The notes below the pieces were generated by a model, which was not told the DNA's origin, ran no database searches, and was given only the letters and a program-made list of their open reading frames with translations. A stretch of 64,000 nt of DNA from Pleomorphomonas sp. JP5. GTDB lineage: Bacteria; Pseudomonadota; Alphaproteobacteria; Rhizobiales; Pleomorphomonadaceae. Each line of letters begins with the position of its first letter. The stretch's first letter is position 1. Below, piece by piece: positions 8,392 through 19,900 of this stretch. Position numbers and translations under genes: made by a program. The stretch covers positions 425,237-489,236 of the forward strand of contig NZ_JAMDLI010000007.1 of the NCBI RefSeq assembly GCF_023721815.1, given 5' to 3'.

Positions 8392-10380
8392 TCAGGCGGC
8401 GGCCAGCTGTTCGGCGAAGGCGCCGACCTCCTGATTGAGTTCCTCGGCACGGCGAGCAAGATCGTGGGCGAGATTGGTCAGTCGGCCGGCTGACGTTCCG
8501 GTCAGGTCGACTGCGGCGGCCACCTCGCCAATATTCTCGGTGACGGCTCCGGCGCCGGAAGCCGCGCGCTGGCAGTTGACGGCGATCTCGCGGGTGGCGG
8601 CCCCCTGCTGTTCGACGGCGGCCGAGATGGTTTGGGTGATCTCGCCCAGCGACCGGACAGTGCTGACGATGCGAGAGATGGCATCGACAGAGGTCGATGT
8701 CTGTGTCTGGATCTCGATGATCTTTTGCGAGATGTCGGCGGTGGCGTTGGCTGTTTGCGAAGCGAGCTGCTTCACCTCCGAGGCCACCACGGCAAATCCC
8801 TTGCCGGCTTCGCCGGCCCGCGCCGCCTCGATGGTGGCGTTGAGCGCCAGAAGATTGGTCTGTTCGGCAATTGCCGAGATCAGGCTGACGACGTCGCCGA
8901 TTTTCTCGGCCGCCAGCGACAAGGCGCTGATGCTCTGTTCGGAAAGCGTCGCGTCGTCGGCCGCTGCGGCGGCAACGTCGGCTGACCTGCGAACCTGGCC
9001 GGCGATCTCGCCAATGGAGGCTGCCAACTCTTCCGTGGCCGAGGCGACGGTGTTGACGTTGACCGAGGCTTCCTCGGCGGCGGTGTTCACTACATCCGTT
9101 CGGTCTGCGGAATGGCGGGCATTCTCCGAGAGCCCCTCGGCGGCGGTGTTGACCTCACCCGACGATGCGGTGAAGGCTCCCGCCAGCCCGGTCATCCGGT
9201 CCGTGAACGCCGAGACCAGCTCTATTCGGCGGCTGGCGGCCCGGATTGCATCGGCACTTTGATTTTCGCGCTCGATCCGCATGCGCTCGGCTTCGGCGAG
9301 GCCGTCGCGGAAGACCGCAAAGCTCTTGGCCATGGTGCCGATTTCGTTGCGGAGACCGGCATAGGGGATCTCGACGTCGAAGCGCCCGGCCTCGATGTCG
9401 CCCAAAACGCCTGTGAGGTGCGCCATTTGCTTTGAGATCGAGCGAGTGACGACATAGGCGAGCACGCCGGCGATCGTCAGGATCGCTCCAATGATGGCGA
9501 GGTTGACGTAGAGCGCCCAACTGAGCCCGCTAATGCGGTTGCCAAGTAAGGTGTCTATCTCATCCGCCGTCTGGTGCCAAAGCGCCAAAGTCTCAGTGCG
9601 CAGGGCACCTTTTGCATCCGCGACGCCGACGTTGAGATCCTTGGGAAACTTCCCGGTCGCCAGGACCTGCACGGCCGGCCTGAGCTTGTCGGCAAATCCG
9701 GTGGCCGTCTTCGCCAGGTTTTCCGCCTTGGCCATGAGATCTGCGGCCTTGGCGTCGCTGACATCGGCGAGGCCGATCTGGAAGTCGTAGGTTAGGGCGG
9801 CCGCGCTCTTGTCGAGCTCGTGCAGCGCGCCCACGATGTCGATGCGTTGCTGCGGCGTGATGAAGCCCTTGGTGCGATCGGCGAGAGCGAAAAGATCGCC
9901 GAGGTTGCTCGAGGCCATCAGCAGCGTGGGCATCTGCAAGGTCGCCGCGTCGATCAGGTAATAACTGGATGCCTTCGGATCGAGCGTCAGTTCGGACGTG
10001 TTGCGCACGACATTGAGCAACTCCAGGCCGGTGACCTTGGCCTCGTTTCCACGCCCCACCTCGGCGGCGGCCACGAAATCCTTGGATAGCTTGTCGGTGC
10101 CATGCAGCCCATCGTAGGTTGTCGCGCCTTCGGCGTAAGCCTTGCGCAAATCGGCGACTGGCTGCGACATGGTGGCGCCCGGTGCCCGCTCTTCGACGAG
10201 CAGCGCCTCCCACAAGGCGAAGCCGAGCCTGTAGTGCTCCATGCCTCGGATCTCGGCTGCCGTCTGCCGGCTCTGCTCTCGCGATTGCTCGAAGAACAGT
10301 GTGCCGAATGTGAGAACCGGAATGATCATGACGCCGCAGATCAGGGCGATGCGGGAAATAATGCGCAGACGATCGAACAT
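8392..10380 (-). CDS. methyl-accepting chemotaxis protein
   Basis: A 662-residue transmembrane chemoreceptor. It has a transmembrane segment near residues 8-28, a long helical periplasmic sensor of about 270 residues, a second transmembrane segment ([20 protein letters not shown]), a HAMP linker, and a C-terminal signalling domain with the highly conserved hairpin tip ([16 protein letters not shown] ... [13 protein letters not shown]). The ATG at 10380 is chosen because GGAGG lies 5-6 bases upstream; an in-frame TTG 78 bases earlier has no such site. It signals through CheA/CheW, which are not in the window. The ligand is unknown. Its location beside the aspartate/fumarate genes makes an organic acid or amino acid ligand plausible but unproven. 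Confidence 0.93.
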   Translation of the reverse strand: MFDRLRIISRIALICGVMIIPVLTFGTLFFEQSREQSRQTAAEIRGMEHYRLGFALWEALLVEERAPGATMSQPVADLRKAYAEGATTYDGLHGTDKLSKDFVAAAEVGRGNEAKVTGLELLNVVRNTSELTLDPKASSYYLIDAATLQMPTLLMASSNLGDLFALADRTKGFITPQQRIDIVGALHELDKSAAALTYDFQIGLADVSDAKAADLMAKAENLAKTATGFADKLRPAVQVLATGKFPKDLNVGVADAKGALRTETLALWHQTADEIDTLLGNRISGLSWALYVNLAIIGAILTIAGVLAYVVTRSISKQMAHLTGVLGDIEAGRFDVEIPYAGLRNEIGTMAKSFAVFRDGLAEAERMRIERENQSADAIRAASRRIELVSAFTDRMTGLAGAFTASSGEVNTAAEGLSENARHSADRTDVVNTAAEEASVNVNTVASATEELAASIGEIAGQVRRSADVAAAAADDATLSEQSISALSLAAEKIGDVVSLISAIAEQTNLLALNATIEAARAGEAGKGFAVVASEVKQLASQTANATADISQKIIEIQTQTSTSVDAISRIVSTVRSLGEITQTISAAVEQQGAATREIAVNCQRAASGAGAVTENIGEVAAAVDLTGTSAGRLTNLAHDLARRAEELNQEVGAFAEQLAAA

Positions 10381-10957
10381 GAGACCTCCGGCCAAGACTT
10401 CCGAGATTCGGGTTCTTTGCCCGGTCTCGGCTTGAGAACGGTCCAGCGACGTGACCAACGCCGCCGAACGTCACTCATGGCAAGTAGTCAGGCTGAACTA
10501 TAAATCCTGTCGTTTAGTTAAGCGGGCGCCGAAGCTATTTCTGTTTTTTATGATTTTGTTCGATACATTTTCAGTGAGTGAAGTTCGCATGTATTGTTGA
10601 AAATAACATTCGTTGTTTCTCTGATTTATTGTGCCCACGTTGGTGGGTCGATCAACGCTAACCACGTCTGGCCCGAGTTATCCAGGTAAGCCGAGAAATG
10701 GGTTTGGCCCCTCTGTTTCATTGAAGTTGTGGGACACCGCTTGTGGCAAGCCAAATGAAACTCAGACACGGTCCAAGTCGAAGACCTCGGCTGCCGCTGC
10801 CCCGAGGTCGACATCGGGCACAGAGAGTGAACTTACGCTGTCATCCTCGCACTGCTTTTCGACGCGGGTGTTGCGCCCTTCGCCGCCTATTTTGCGCTTG
10901 CACCGCGACGACTTCTGATGTGAGCCTTTGCACCGCGCTTGTTTAAGGATCTCGTTC
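10381..10957. other. 577-base intergenic region with no recognised gene
   Basis: Divergent promoter region of the chemoreceptor and MFS genes. The part from 10500 to 10630 is A/T-rich, unlike the flanking coding DNA. The remainder has short open frames on both strands with no recognisable protein pattern. It may contain degraded DNA, but nothing specific can be named. Confidence 0.4.
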
Positions 10958-12244
10958 ATGCGGGCCATGCCGCTGCTCCTGCTTGCCGTCTATGCCTCGA
11001 GTTACCTCGACAGACAGATCTTCAGCCTGCTGCTTGAACCGATTCGACTAGACTTGAACTTCACCGATCTGGAAGTGGGACTTGTATCCGGCCTGGCGTT
11101 CTCGATCGTCTATGCCGTCGGCCTGATCCCGGCCGGTTATCTGGCAGCCAGAAGCAACCGGCGAAACCTGGTGGCTCTGTCGGCGCTGCTGTGGGGGGCT
11201 ATGACCGTGGCTTGTGGACTTGCCACCAGCTTTTGGCAGCTCGTGAGTGCCCGCGCGGCCATGGCGCTGAGCGAGGCTGGCGCCGTGCCTGGGTCACACT
11301 CCCTTCTTTCCGACGGAGCGGTCGAGCAAAACCGCCTCAAGGCGTTTGGCAGGTTCATGACCGGTCCGTCGATCGGTGGCGTGCTGGCAGTGTTCATCGG
11401 TGGCGTGATCGGGCAAGCCTACGGCTGGCGTTCGGCGATGATCGTTGCCGGAGTTCTCGGCAGCGTGCCGGGCCTGTTGCTGTTTCTGGCCCGCGAGCCG
11501 TCGCGTGCTTACTGGTCAGAGGCGAAGGAGGCCGAGACCGCGTCGCCGCCGGAGCCATCGCGGTTTCGCGATGTCGCGCGAACCATTCTCGGCAACCCTG
11601 CCGCATGGCTGGTGACCGTTGCCGAAGCCACCAACCAGATCGTCGTCGCCGGGGCGGTCGTCTGGTATCCGGCATTCCTGATGCGCGTTCACGGGTTCTC
11701 CCCGACGCAGACCGCGGCTCTGATAACGGTAGCCAGTCTGTTGGCGATTTCCGGAACGCTTCTCAGCAGCCGGTTCATCCAGCGGCTTTCGTCGCGTCGT
11801 CAGGCTTGGCTGGCTTGGGGACCGGCTGTCCTCATCGCGGTGACCAAACCTTTTGCGGCAGTCTTTCTGCTATCGGACCAGCCCGCCGTCTTTCTCGCGG
11901 CCTTCCTGGTACCCGCCGCCTTCTTTCTTTCAACCTACGCGCCGACCATCTCGCTGATCCATGGCGCCGTTAGCCCGGGCCAGCGACCTCTCGCATCGGC
12001 GCTGCTGTTGTCGCTGGCGACGGTCACCGGAATGGGGGTTGGCCCAGCGCTCGTCGGGTGGGCAAGTTCGATCGTCGGCAATGGCGATGGTGCCTCGCTT
12101 CGCTTCTCTCTTGTCGGACTTCAGGCCGTCGGCCTTGTCGCATGCATGCTCTACTGGCTCGCGGGCCGGCGGCTCGACTCCGACCGGTCTGAAACAGGGC
12201 TTACCCAGGCTGCGACAGCCAGCTCTCCGAACTCGCGGCGTTGA
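10958..12244 (+). CDS. MFS transporter, spinster-like
   Basis: A 428-residue inner membrane protein with about 12 hydrophobic segments. The N-terminal Y-x-D-R-Q-I...LLEPI pattern, followed by GLVSGLAFSIVYAVGLIPAGYLA and an R-x-x-R-R loop after helix 2, is typical of spinster-type major facilitator proteins. The ATG at 10958 is preferred over an in-frame TTG at 10928 because AGGA lies 8 bases upstream. The substrate is unknown. It converges with the LysR gene and overlaps it by 44 bases, and that LysR protein is a candidate regulator. Related transporters carry organic anions, lipids or aromatic acids. Confidence 0.85.
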   Translation: MRAMPLLLLAVYASSYLDRQIFSLLLEPIRLDLNFTDLEVGLVSGLAFSIVYAVGLIPAGYLAARSNRRNLVALSALLWGAMTVACGLATSFWQLVSARAAMALSEAGAVPGSHSLLSDGAVEQNRLKAFGRFMTGPSIGGVLAVFIGGVIGQAYGWRSAMIVAGVLGSVPGLLLFLAREPSRAYWSEAKEAETASPPEPSRFRDVARTILGNPAAWLVTVAEATNQIVVAGAVVWYPAFLMRVHGFSPTQTAALITVASLLAISGTLLSSRFIQRLSSRRQAWLAWGPAVLIAVTKPFAAVFLLSDQPAVFLAAFLVPAAFFLSTYAPTISLIHGAVSPGQRPLASALLLSLATVTGMGVGPALVGWASSIVGNGDGASLRFSLVGLQAVGLVACMLYWLAGRRLDSDRSETGLTQAATASSPNSRR

Positions 12245-13139
12245 GGGCGGCGCGGTAGAGGTGCTGGCGGAGCCAGTCGATTCCCGGGTCGGTCGCCTTC
12301 TCGGCGAGTGTTGCGATCTGGATGCGATGGCCGGATGACTCGAAGGGCGTGGGCAACACCTGCAGATCGTAATGCTGGGCGGCTGTCCTGGCATAGGGGC
12401 CAGGGAGCATGGCGATCAGGTCGCTTGACGCGATCAGCGACGGAATCTGGATGCAGTTCGAAACTTCGCAGACCACACGCCGCGTTATCCCTTGCGAAAG
12501 CAGGACGGCTTCGGCGTGCGCACGCAAGCGCGAGTCCTGCTTCAGGACGATATGCGCTGCATCGCAGTACTGCTGCTTGGTGATCGTCCCCTGGATCTGC
12601 GGGTGCCCGCGCCGGGCGACGATGACAGCCAACGGAACATGGAGCGGCATCAGATCGACGCCGGGCACTTCACGCATGATGCTGTCGACGGCGATGTCGG
12701 CTTCACCGGCCAGCAAGGCCTCAAGCGGCTGCATGACCTCCTGCCCCATGACATAGAGCTTGAGCCCGGTCGATCGTTTCGAGATGTCCTCAAGAAGGCC
12801 CGGGATCAGCGAAACCACCGCGAAGTCGTTGAGGGCCAGTCGGAAGGTGCGGACCGCCTGAGACACGTCGAAATCGCGATTGAGTGAGATACCGTCCCGC
12901 AGGATGGCAAGCGATCGTCGCACCGGGTCGATCAGGCTCTCGGCAAAAGGCGTCGGGGCGACGCCTTTGTCGACGCGCTGAAACAACGGATCCTTGAACT
13001 GGTCCCTGAGGCGCCCGAGCGCGTTGCTGACCGTCGGCTGGTTCATGCCCAGTTGCCGTGCCGCGCGCGTGATATTGCCGGTGGTGTAGATCGCCTCGAA
13101 TATGTGGAGGATGTTCAAGTCGATATCACGCAGATCCAT
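12201..13139 (-). CDS. LysR-family transcriptional regulator
   Basis: A 312-residue LysR-type regulator. The N-terminal winged helix-turn-helix spans about residues 5-65 (LNILHIFEAIY, then TRAARQLGMNQPTVSNALGRLR), followed by a substrate-binding domain. The MDLRDIDLNIL start resembles the NodD/LinR/NahR subgroup, whose effectors are often aromatic compounds. Its 3' end overlaps the MFS gene by 44 bases in convergent orientation. It is read away from the two-partner secretion locus, and the 768-base region upstream of it also leads that locus, so it could act on either side. The effector is unknown. Confidence 0.9.
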   Translation of the reverse strand: MDLRDIDLNILHIFEAIYTTGNITRAARQLGMNQPTVSNALGRLRDQFKDPLFQRVDKGVAPTPFAESLIDPVRRSLAILRDGISLNRDFDVSQAVRTFRLALNDFAVVSLIPGLLEDISKRSTGLKLYVMGQEVMQPLEALLAGEADIAVDSIMREVPGVDLMPLHVPLAVIVARRGHPQIQGTITKQQYCDAAHIVLKQDSRLRAHAEAVLLSQGITRRVVCEVSNCIQIPSLIASSDLIAMLPGPYARTAAQHYDLQVLPTPFESSGHRIQIATLAEKATDPGIDWLRQHLYRAALNAASSESWLSQPG

Positions 13140-13907
13140 CCCGCTCTCCCAGAAATACCCAATCGGTCGCCGCTTCCATCGTTGGAGCCAGACGAGTTCG
13201 AGCCGCTGATGTCTCAGCCTCGACGACCACTAACACTATTCAGATTCGACATGAAGATGGCGAAGCCGCAAGGGAGTTTGCGACTCTTGGCGCGCGACTC
13301 TGGCTTGGCGGTGCACGTCATGATTGCCGCCACGGCGAGTTCGCATTGGTCTTGACTGACGTTGTGACGGGAGCGAATGACGTTGCGTTTCAAAATGGTT
13401 ACCTTTTTGGACGAGGGAATGCCGTCACCCGTCGAGCGCCAAGGTGGCTGCAAAGCTCCCAATTATTTGATTCAAATGTCTTTTTATTTTCCACTCGGTG
13501 AGTACCCACCCCTTGTGGTGGGAATTATTCAGATTTGAGATAATCTCTATTTTCCCCGCTGGGATTGTCCGGCGGATTGAGGTTCCGTAAAACGAGGAAA
13601 AGCCCCATTAGGAGGATTGCCTAGGCAGGCAAGGAAAGCATGTGCGGGTTGGTGTTTCTGATGTCGATCACCAAAAGCCTATGCCGCCTGTCCAGGAGAT
13701 CTTCTGTTGGAATCGGACGCACCTGAAAGAAAAACTTGGTTTTGTCTTTAGGTTGGGCTGGGTGCGATAGACTTTTCGTCCGTGAGGACAATGGACAAGA
13801 CAAAAACGTGGTCGACGCATGACGTCCGCGAACGGCGGAGTCATGCGCGGCAGAGGCTGAGCCGCGTCGCGATGTGAGTTGGCGGCCGTTGAGTTTGGAG
13901 TGGCTTC
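13140..13907. other. long intergenic leader between LysR and the adhesin gene
   Basis: No convincing protein-coding gene. The part 13460-13600 is A/T-rich and probably carries promoters, including a small CCCACC/GGTGGG hairpin at 13505-13522. From about 13618 to the adhesin start there are several inverted repeats, described in the separate structured-leader entry. Confidence 0.55.
13618..13866 (+). ncRNA. candidate structured 5' leader RNA of the adhesin operon
   Basis: Several nested or successive inverted repeats lie in about 250 bases. TAGGC (near 13622) can pair with GCCTA (near 13676) and encloses TTGGTG/CACCAA. TTTTGTCTT (13740-13748) pairs with AAGACAAAA (13797-13805) and encloses the GTCC-GTGA-GGAC hairpin (13778-13789). 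A 13-bp stem with one bulged G lies at 13816-13847 (loop GAACG), followed by GCGGC/GCCGC at 13847-13865. The last stems end 42 bases before the adhesin ATG. No known riboswitch consensus was recognised. It may be a regulatory leader or simply mRNA structure; pairing was judged by eye only. Confidence 0.35.
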
Positions 13908-16900
13908 ATGTTGGGACGTAAGGCGTTGCATGCTGCCCCCGTCGCGGTCAGGAGTCGGCTCTCGTCGTCAAGCGCATATCGGGGAGCGAGGCCGCGGCAT
14001 GGGCTGCTGATGCGGACAACGGCGGTCGTGACGTTGGTTGTGGTCATGCCTGCCCAGGTTCTGGCCGGCGCGGTTTTGCCCACGGGCGCTCATGTGGTGA
14101 CCGGCTCGGCGACCGTTGCCGCCGGTTCCGACGGCCTCGTCATCAACCAGACCTCCTCCGCAGCGATTGTCAACTGGAACACCTTCTCCATCGGAGCCGG
14201 TGGCTCGGTGCTGTTCAACAACGGCTCCGGCTCGACGCTGTCGCGGGTCACCGGAAACGTCACCAGCCAGATCGACGGCCAGCTGTCCGCGACCGGCACC
14301 CTCTATCTGGTGAACCCGGCCGGCGTCGTTGTCGGCCCCGGTGGCAAGGTGACCACTGGCGGGTCGTTCATCGCTTCGACCCACGACATTACCGACCAGG
14401 ATTATCTCGATGGTGGGGCGGCGACGTTCTCCGGTAACTCGACCGCTTCCGTCGTCAATAACGGTACGATTGCGTCGGCCAACGGCGATGTGGCGCTGAT
14501 CGCCCGCCGGGTCGAGAACACCGGCGCCATCAGTGCGTCCAACGGCACAGCGGCGCTGGCGGCCGGCTATGACGTCTTGATGAGCGACAGCTCCGGCGAG
14601 AACGGCAAGTTTGCCGTCAGGGTCGGTGGCTCGGACACGGCGGCCGTCAACTCCGGGACGGTCAAGGCCGCCGAGATCGAGATGCGCGCCAATGGCGGCA
14701 ACGTCTACGCGCTGGCCGGCAATACGGAGTCGGTCATCAAGGCGACGGGCGTGTCCTCTTCCGGCGGGCGGATCTTCCTGACCGCGGGTGACAGCGGCAC
14801 CGTCAAGAGCACTGCGCACATCGTCGCGCGTGCCCCCAAGGTTACGGTCCTGCCACTGCCCCGACCTGCCGACCTTGACGGCGGCAAGGTGGTGGTCACC
14901 GGCGGCACTGTCGACCTCTCCGGCACGGTAGACGCCTCGGCCGAAGGAGAGGGAAATTCGGGCGGTTCTATCATCGCCATCGCCTCGGGTCAGGGCATCT
15001 ACAGCGGCGACCTCCTGGCGCAGGGCGGTACCGGCGGCGCTGGCGGCACGGTGGAAACATCGGGCCACAGCGTCGACTTCACCGGCATTTCGGTAAACAC
15101 CTCTGCGGTCGGCGGCACCACCGGCAATTGGCTCGTCGACCCCGAGGATCTGACGGTGGATGCCGCCTCGGCGGCGACCATCTCGTCCAACCTCGCCACC
15201 ACATCGGTGACGCTGCAAACCACCTCCACGACGGCCAGCGGCACTGGCGTCGTCACCGCCGGCGGTAACGGCGACATCACCATCGCCTCGGCGATCTCAT
15301 GGTCGAGCGGCAACAGGCTGACGCTCGACGCCTACAACAACATCGCCATCGACGCGGCGATCACCGCCACCTCGGGCGGGCTGACGCTGACGGCGGGCAA
15401 CGCCATTTCCGCCAGCGCCGGCATTTCCGTCGGCAGCTACATCCAGACCGCCGGCGCCTTCAGCCAGATCGCCGCCACGCTGCCGACCTTCTCGGCGACG
15501 GATTTCGATATTCAGGGCGGCTCCTTCCTGCGCGTCACCGGCGGCGACGGCACCAGCGCCACGCCCTATCTGATATCCGACGTCTACGGCCTGCAAGGCG
15601 TCGGCTCGTCGTCGACCTACCGGGCGGCGAACTGGGCGCTTGCCAACGACATCGATGCGAGCGGCACCGCGAGCTGGCATTCCGGCGCCGGCTTCGTTCC
15701 GATCGGGAACGCGAATGCGTTCACTGGCACGTTCAACGGTCAGGATCATACCATCACGGGCCTGACCATCGACCGCCCCACGACCAGCTACGTTGGTCTC
15801 TTCGGGAAGGTCGGCACCTCGGCCACCAGTCCGAGCACAACCTGGGTCCAGCATCTGGGTCTCATCGATGTCGACATAACCGGCCTGGGCACGGTCGGTG
15901 GCATAGCCGGCGCCCTCAGTTTTGCGCAGCTCATGAACGACTACGTCACCGGCACCGTGACGGGCGACGCGACCATCGCCTCGGGGTATGTCGGCGGTCT
16001 GGTCGGCGCTGTGGACGGCGGGGGCGTCTTCGCTTCGTATTCCGAGGCCAATGTCAGCGGCGGCACTTCGGTCGGCGGGCTGATCGGATTCGCGGTATCC
16101 GGCGTGGTTCAGACCTCCTACGCTTCCGGCAATGTCAGCGGCACGAAGTACGTCGGCGGACTGATCGGCATAAACCGCGCTACGCTCCGGAACTCGTATG
16201 CGATCGGAGATGTGTCCGGCACGAGCAATGTCGGCGGATTGGTCGGTTACAATCAACTCAGTGGATACATTCAGTATACCTACGCCTCGGGCGCGGTCAG
16301 CGGCACGAGCAATGTCGGCGGGTTGGTCGGGGCCAACAACAACGTAGTCTTCGACTCCTATTACGACATCGACACCACCGGACAGTCTGTCGGCATCGGG
16401 TCCTACACCAATGCCGCCTCCTACAATGTTGCCGTTGGCCTGACGACCGCCCAAGCCCGCACGGCGTCGAGCTATTCGGCATTCAGTTTCGGCAACTCCG
16501 GCATCTGGTTCATGATCGACGGCCAGACCCGGCCGTTCCTGCGCAGCGAGTATTCCACCACCATCACCAACGCCCATCAGCTCCAGCTGATGGCGCTGGA
16601 CCTCTCCGCCGACTACACGCTCGCCACCAACATCGACGCCTCGGCGACCTCCGGCAGCAACGCCTCCGACATGTGGTCGACCAAGGGCTTTGTGCCGTTG
16701 GGGGGCACCACGACAAGCTTCACAGGCACGTTCGGCGGCCAAGGCCATACGATCTCCGGGCTGACCATCGTCTCGACCGCCAGCAACGTGGGTCTGTTCG
16801 GTTCGGCAAGCGGGACCATCAAGAACGTCGGCCTTCTCGACGTCGACGTCAGGAATACCAATACCAACGCCGGCATGATCGGATCGCTGGTTGGGGTGCT

Positions 16901-19900
16901 CAACACGGGAGGGCTGGTCACCAACAGCTATGCAACCGGCTCGGTTTCCGGCACGTGGCAGACCGGCGGTCTGGTCGGCTCGGTGGCCGGCAACGCCACG
17001 GTGACGCGCTCCTACGCGCATGTGACCGTCTCGGGCAATGGCGGCCTTGTCGGCCAGTTGGTCGGTACGATCTCGCAGTCCTTTGCCACCGGCGACGTGA
17101 CAGCGAGTGCGCAGAACGCCGTGGCCGGCGGGTTGGTAGGTGAGATCGGTTATAACGGGGCGGTGATCACGCAGTCCTATGCCACCGGCAATGTGTCGGC
17201 AACCTCGGGATCTGGCTATGCGGGCGGGCTGGTCGGCTGGTCCCTCTTCGCGGCGACCATCGATCAGAGCTATGCGACCGGTATACCGTCGGGGACCTTC
17301 GTGGGCGGGATCATCGGGCGGGGAACCGCCGCGCTCACCGTGACCAACTCCTACTGGGACAAGGAGACCACCGGCATCACCTCCGGCTCCTACGGCACGG
17401 CCAAGACCACGGCCGAGCTCCAGGGTACGTTGCCGTCCGGGTTCGACGGCAGCGTCTGGAAGACCGGTACCGGGCTCTATCCCTATCTGTCCTGGGCCTA
17501 TTCCGCGACACCGATCGCCGTCACCGGCACGGCCTACACCGCCGGCGGTTTGACGGCGCTGACCAACGCCACCGTCAGCGCGGTCTCGAACGGCAGTTCC
17601 ATCGGCAGCGCTTCCACCGGCGCCAACGGCTACTACTACATCCTCACCTCATCCGGCGCGCTCGCCAGCACCGGCGTACTGACCTATCTCGACGGCGAAT
17701 CCACCCAAGGGATTGCCTTCAAGGACAGCATTACGCCTTCGTCCAATCAGACCGGTCTTAATATCAGTAGCGGTGTCCTAAGCATCCAGACGCAGAACAA
17801 TGCCTTGTCCACGACGGTTGCGGCCCTTCAGAACACGTTGGGCACGTATACGGACAGTGATCTCGGCACGATTTCGGCTATTGGAAGCGGAATCACTACG
17901 AGCCTTGGCGTTGCGCTCTACGCCAAGGGCGGGACTCAATATTCTCTGGACGGCGATCTGATCTCGTCGGCGGGTGAGCTTAATCTCCAGAGCGTCGGCA
18001 GCACGTTCGGCATCAGCGGCAGCCGCGCCTTGAGCGCCAGCGGAAACCTGACCCTCGCCTCCGCCATCAGCTGGAGCGACGGCTCCACCCTGTCGCTGCT
18101 GTCCAGCGCCGGAAGCATCAGCATGCAGGGCGTGACCGGGGCATCCGGTTCCCTGACGCTCCAGGCTGGCAATCGGGTCTACGCGTTCGGCGACATCGCC
18201 GTCGGCACGCTCACGCTTTCGTCCGGCCTGTGGAGCCAGATCGGCAGCGCGCTGCCCGCCCTCACTGTGACCGATTTCCGCATTGCGTCCGGCGCCAGCT
18301 TCGTGCGGGCGCTGGCGGGGACCGGCACATCGGCCAGCCCCTATCAGCTGTTCGACGCCTACGGTCTGCAGGGCATGGCTTCGACCAGCCTTCTCTTCAA
18401 GAACTTCGTGCTGGCCAATGACATCGATGCCTCGGGTACCGCCAGCTGGAACTCCGGCGCGGGATTTGCGTCGATCGGCAGCGCGACCATCGCTTTCTCC
18501 GGCACGCTGAATGGCCAGAGCCACACGATCACCGGTCTGACGATCAGTCGCGCGACGACCGACAACGTCGGCCTGTTCGGCGTCACTCTTTCGACCGCGG
18601 CGATCCGCGATGTCGGGCTTGTCGGCGGCAGCGTTACCGGCCAGACCAACGTGGGCGCTCTGGTCGGCCAGAACGCCGGAACCATTACCGACGTCTATGC
18701 GACGGCCGACGTCAACGGGACGACGTCTGTCGGCGGCCTGGTGGGCCTTGACTACGGCACGATCGACGGCTCCCATGCGGCCGGCGCCGTCCAGGCGACG
18801 ACCAAGGCAGGCGGGCTCGTCGGCTACGGCATGGGCAACACCATCCGCGACTCCTACGCGGAGGGCAACGTCACCTCGACGTCCGGCGGCTACATCGGCG
18901 GCCTCGTCGGCGTCAGCGCCACGTCGTCCACCCTCACCAACGTCCATGCCAGCGGCAATGTCAGCGGTACGGTCTACGTCGGCGGACTGGTCGGCAGCAA
19001 TGCCAGCGCCATCATCGCGTCCTATGCGACGGGAACGGTCAAGGGGACCGGCTATGTGGGCGGCCTCGTCGGCGGCAATTTCTACGCCGGCACCATCGGC
19101 ACCTCCTTTGCCACCGGCGCCGTCGGCGGTGCCGGCTCATCCAATGTGGGCGGTCTCGTCGGCCTGAACAACGGCACGGTCGCCAACGCCTATGCAACCG
19201 GCAGCGCCACCAGCAGCTTCTATGTCGGCGGACTGGTCGGACAGAACAACGGTGCAGTCAGCAACGCCTACGCGACGGGTGCCGTGACGGGCAGTGGCTT
19301 CACCGGCGGGCTGGTCGGTGTAAACGCGGGCTCCGGCACGGTGGCCGGTTCCTTCTATGACAGCTCGTCCACCGGCCAGTCCGACACCGGCAAGGGTACC
19401 GGCCTGACGAGCGCCGAAATGATGGACGCCACGTCCTACGCCGGCTGGGACCTGGCCACCAACGGCGGGACGTCGTCGGTCTGGCGCATCTACGACGGCT
19501 ATACCGCGCCTCTGCTGCGCACCTTCCTGACCGCCACCACGGTGACGGCGAGCGACGTCTCCAAGACCTACGACGGCACGACCTACGCGGGCGGCTTTAC
19601 CGCCAGCTATTCCGACCCATCGGCGGTACTGTTCGGCACGCTCGGCGGCAATCTGGCCTCGGTGAAGAACGCCGGCACCTACGCCATCGGCGGGCTCTAT
19701 TCCGATCAGTTCGGTTACGACATCGCCATGTCGGGATCGCTGACGGTGAACAAGGCTTCGCTGACCATCACGGCGAACAGCGCGTCCAAGACCTACGACG
19801 GCCTCGCCTACAGCGGTGGCAACGGCGTGACCTACGCTGGCCTGGTCAATGGCGAGACGGCCTCGGTGCTCGGCGGCACGCTCTCCTACGTCGGCACGTC

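Noticed and set aside
13618-13627. TGCCTAGGCA palindrome as an operator
   Set aside because: Too short (10 bases) to stand alone; it is better explained as part of the leader's base pairing.
13621-13803. 60-codon minus-strand frame upstream of the adhesin
   Set aside because: No ribosome site or recognisable pattern, and it lies inside the inverted-repeat-rich leader.
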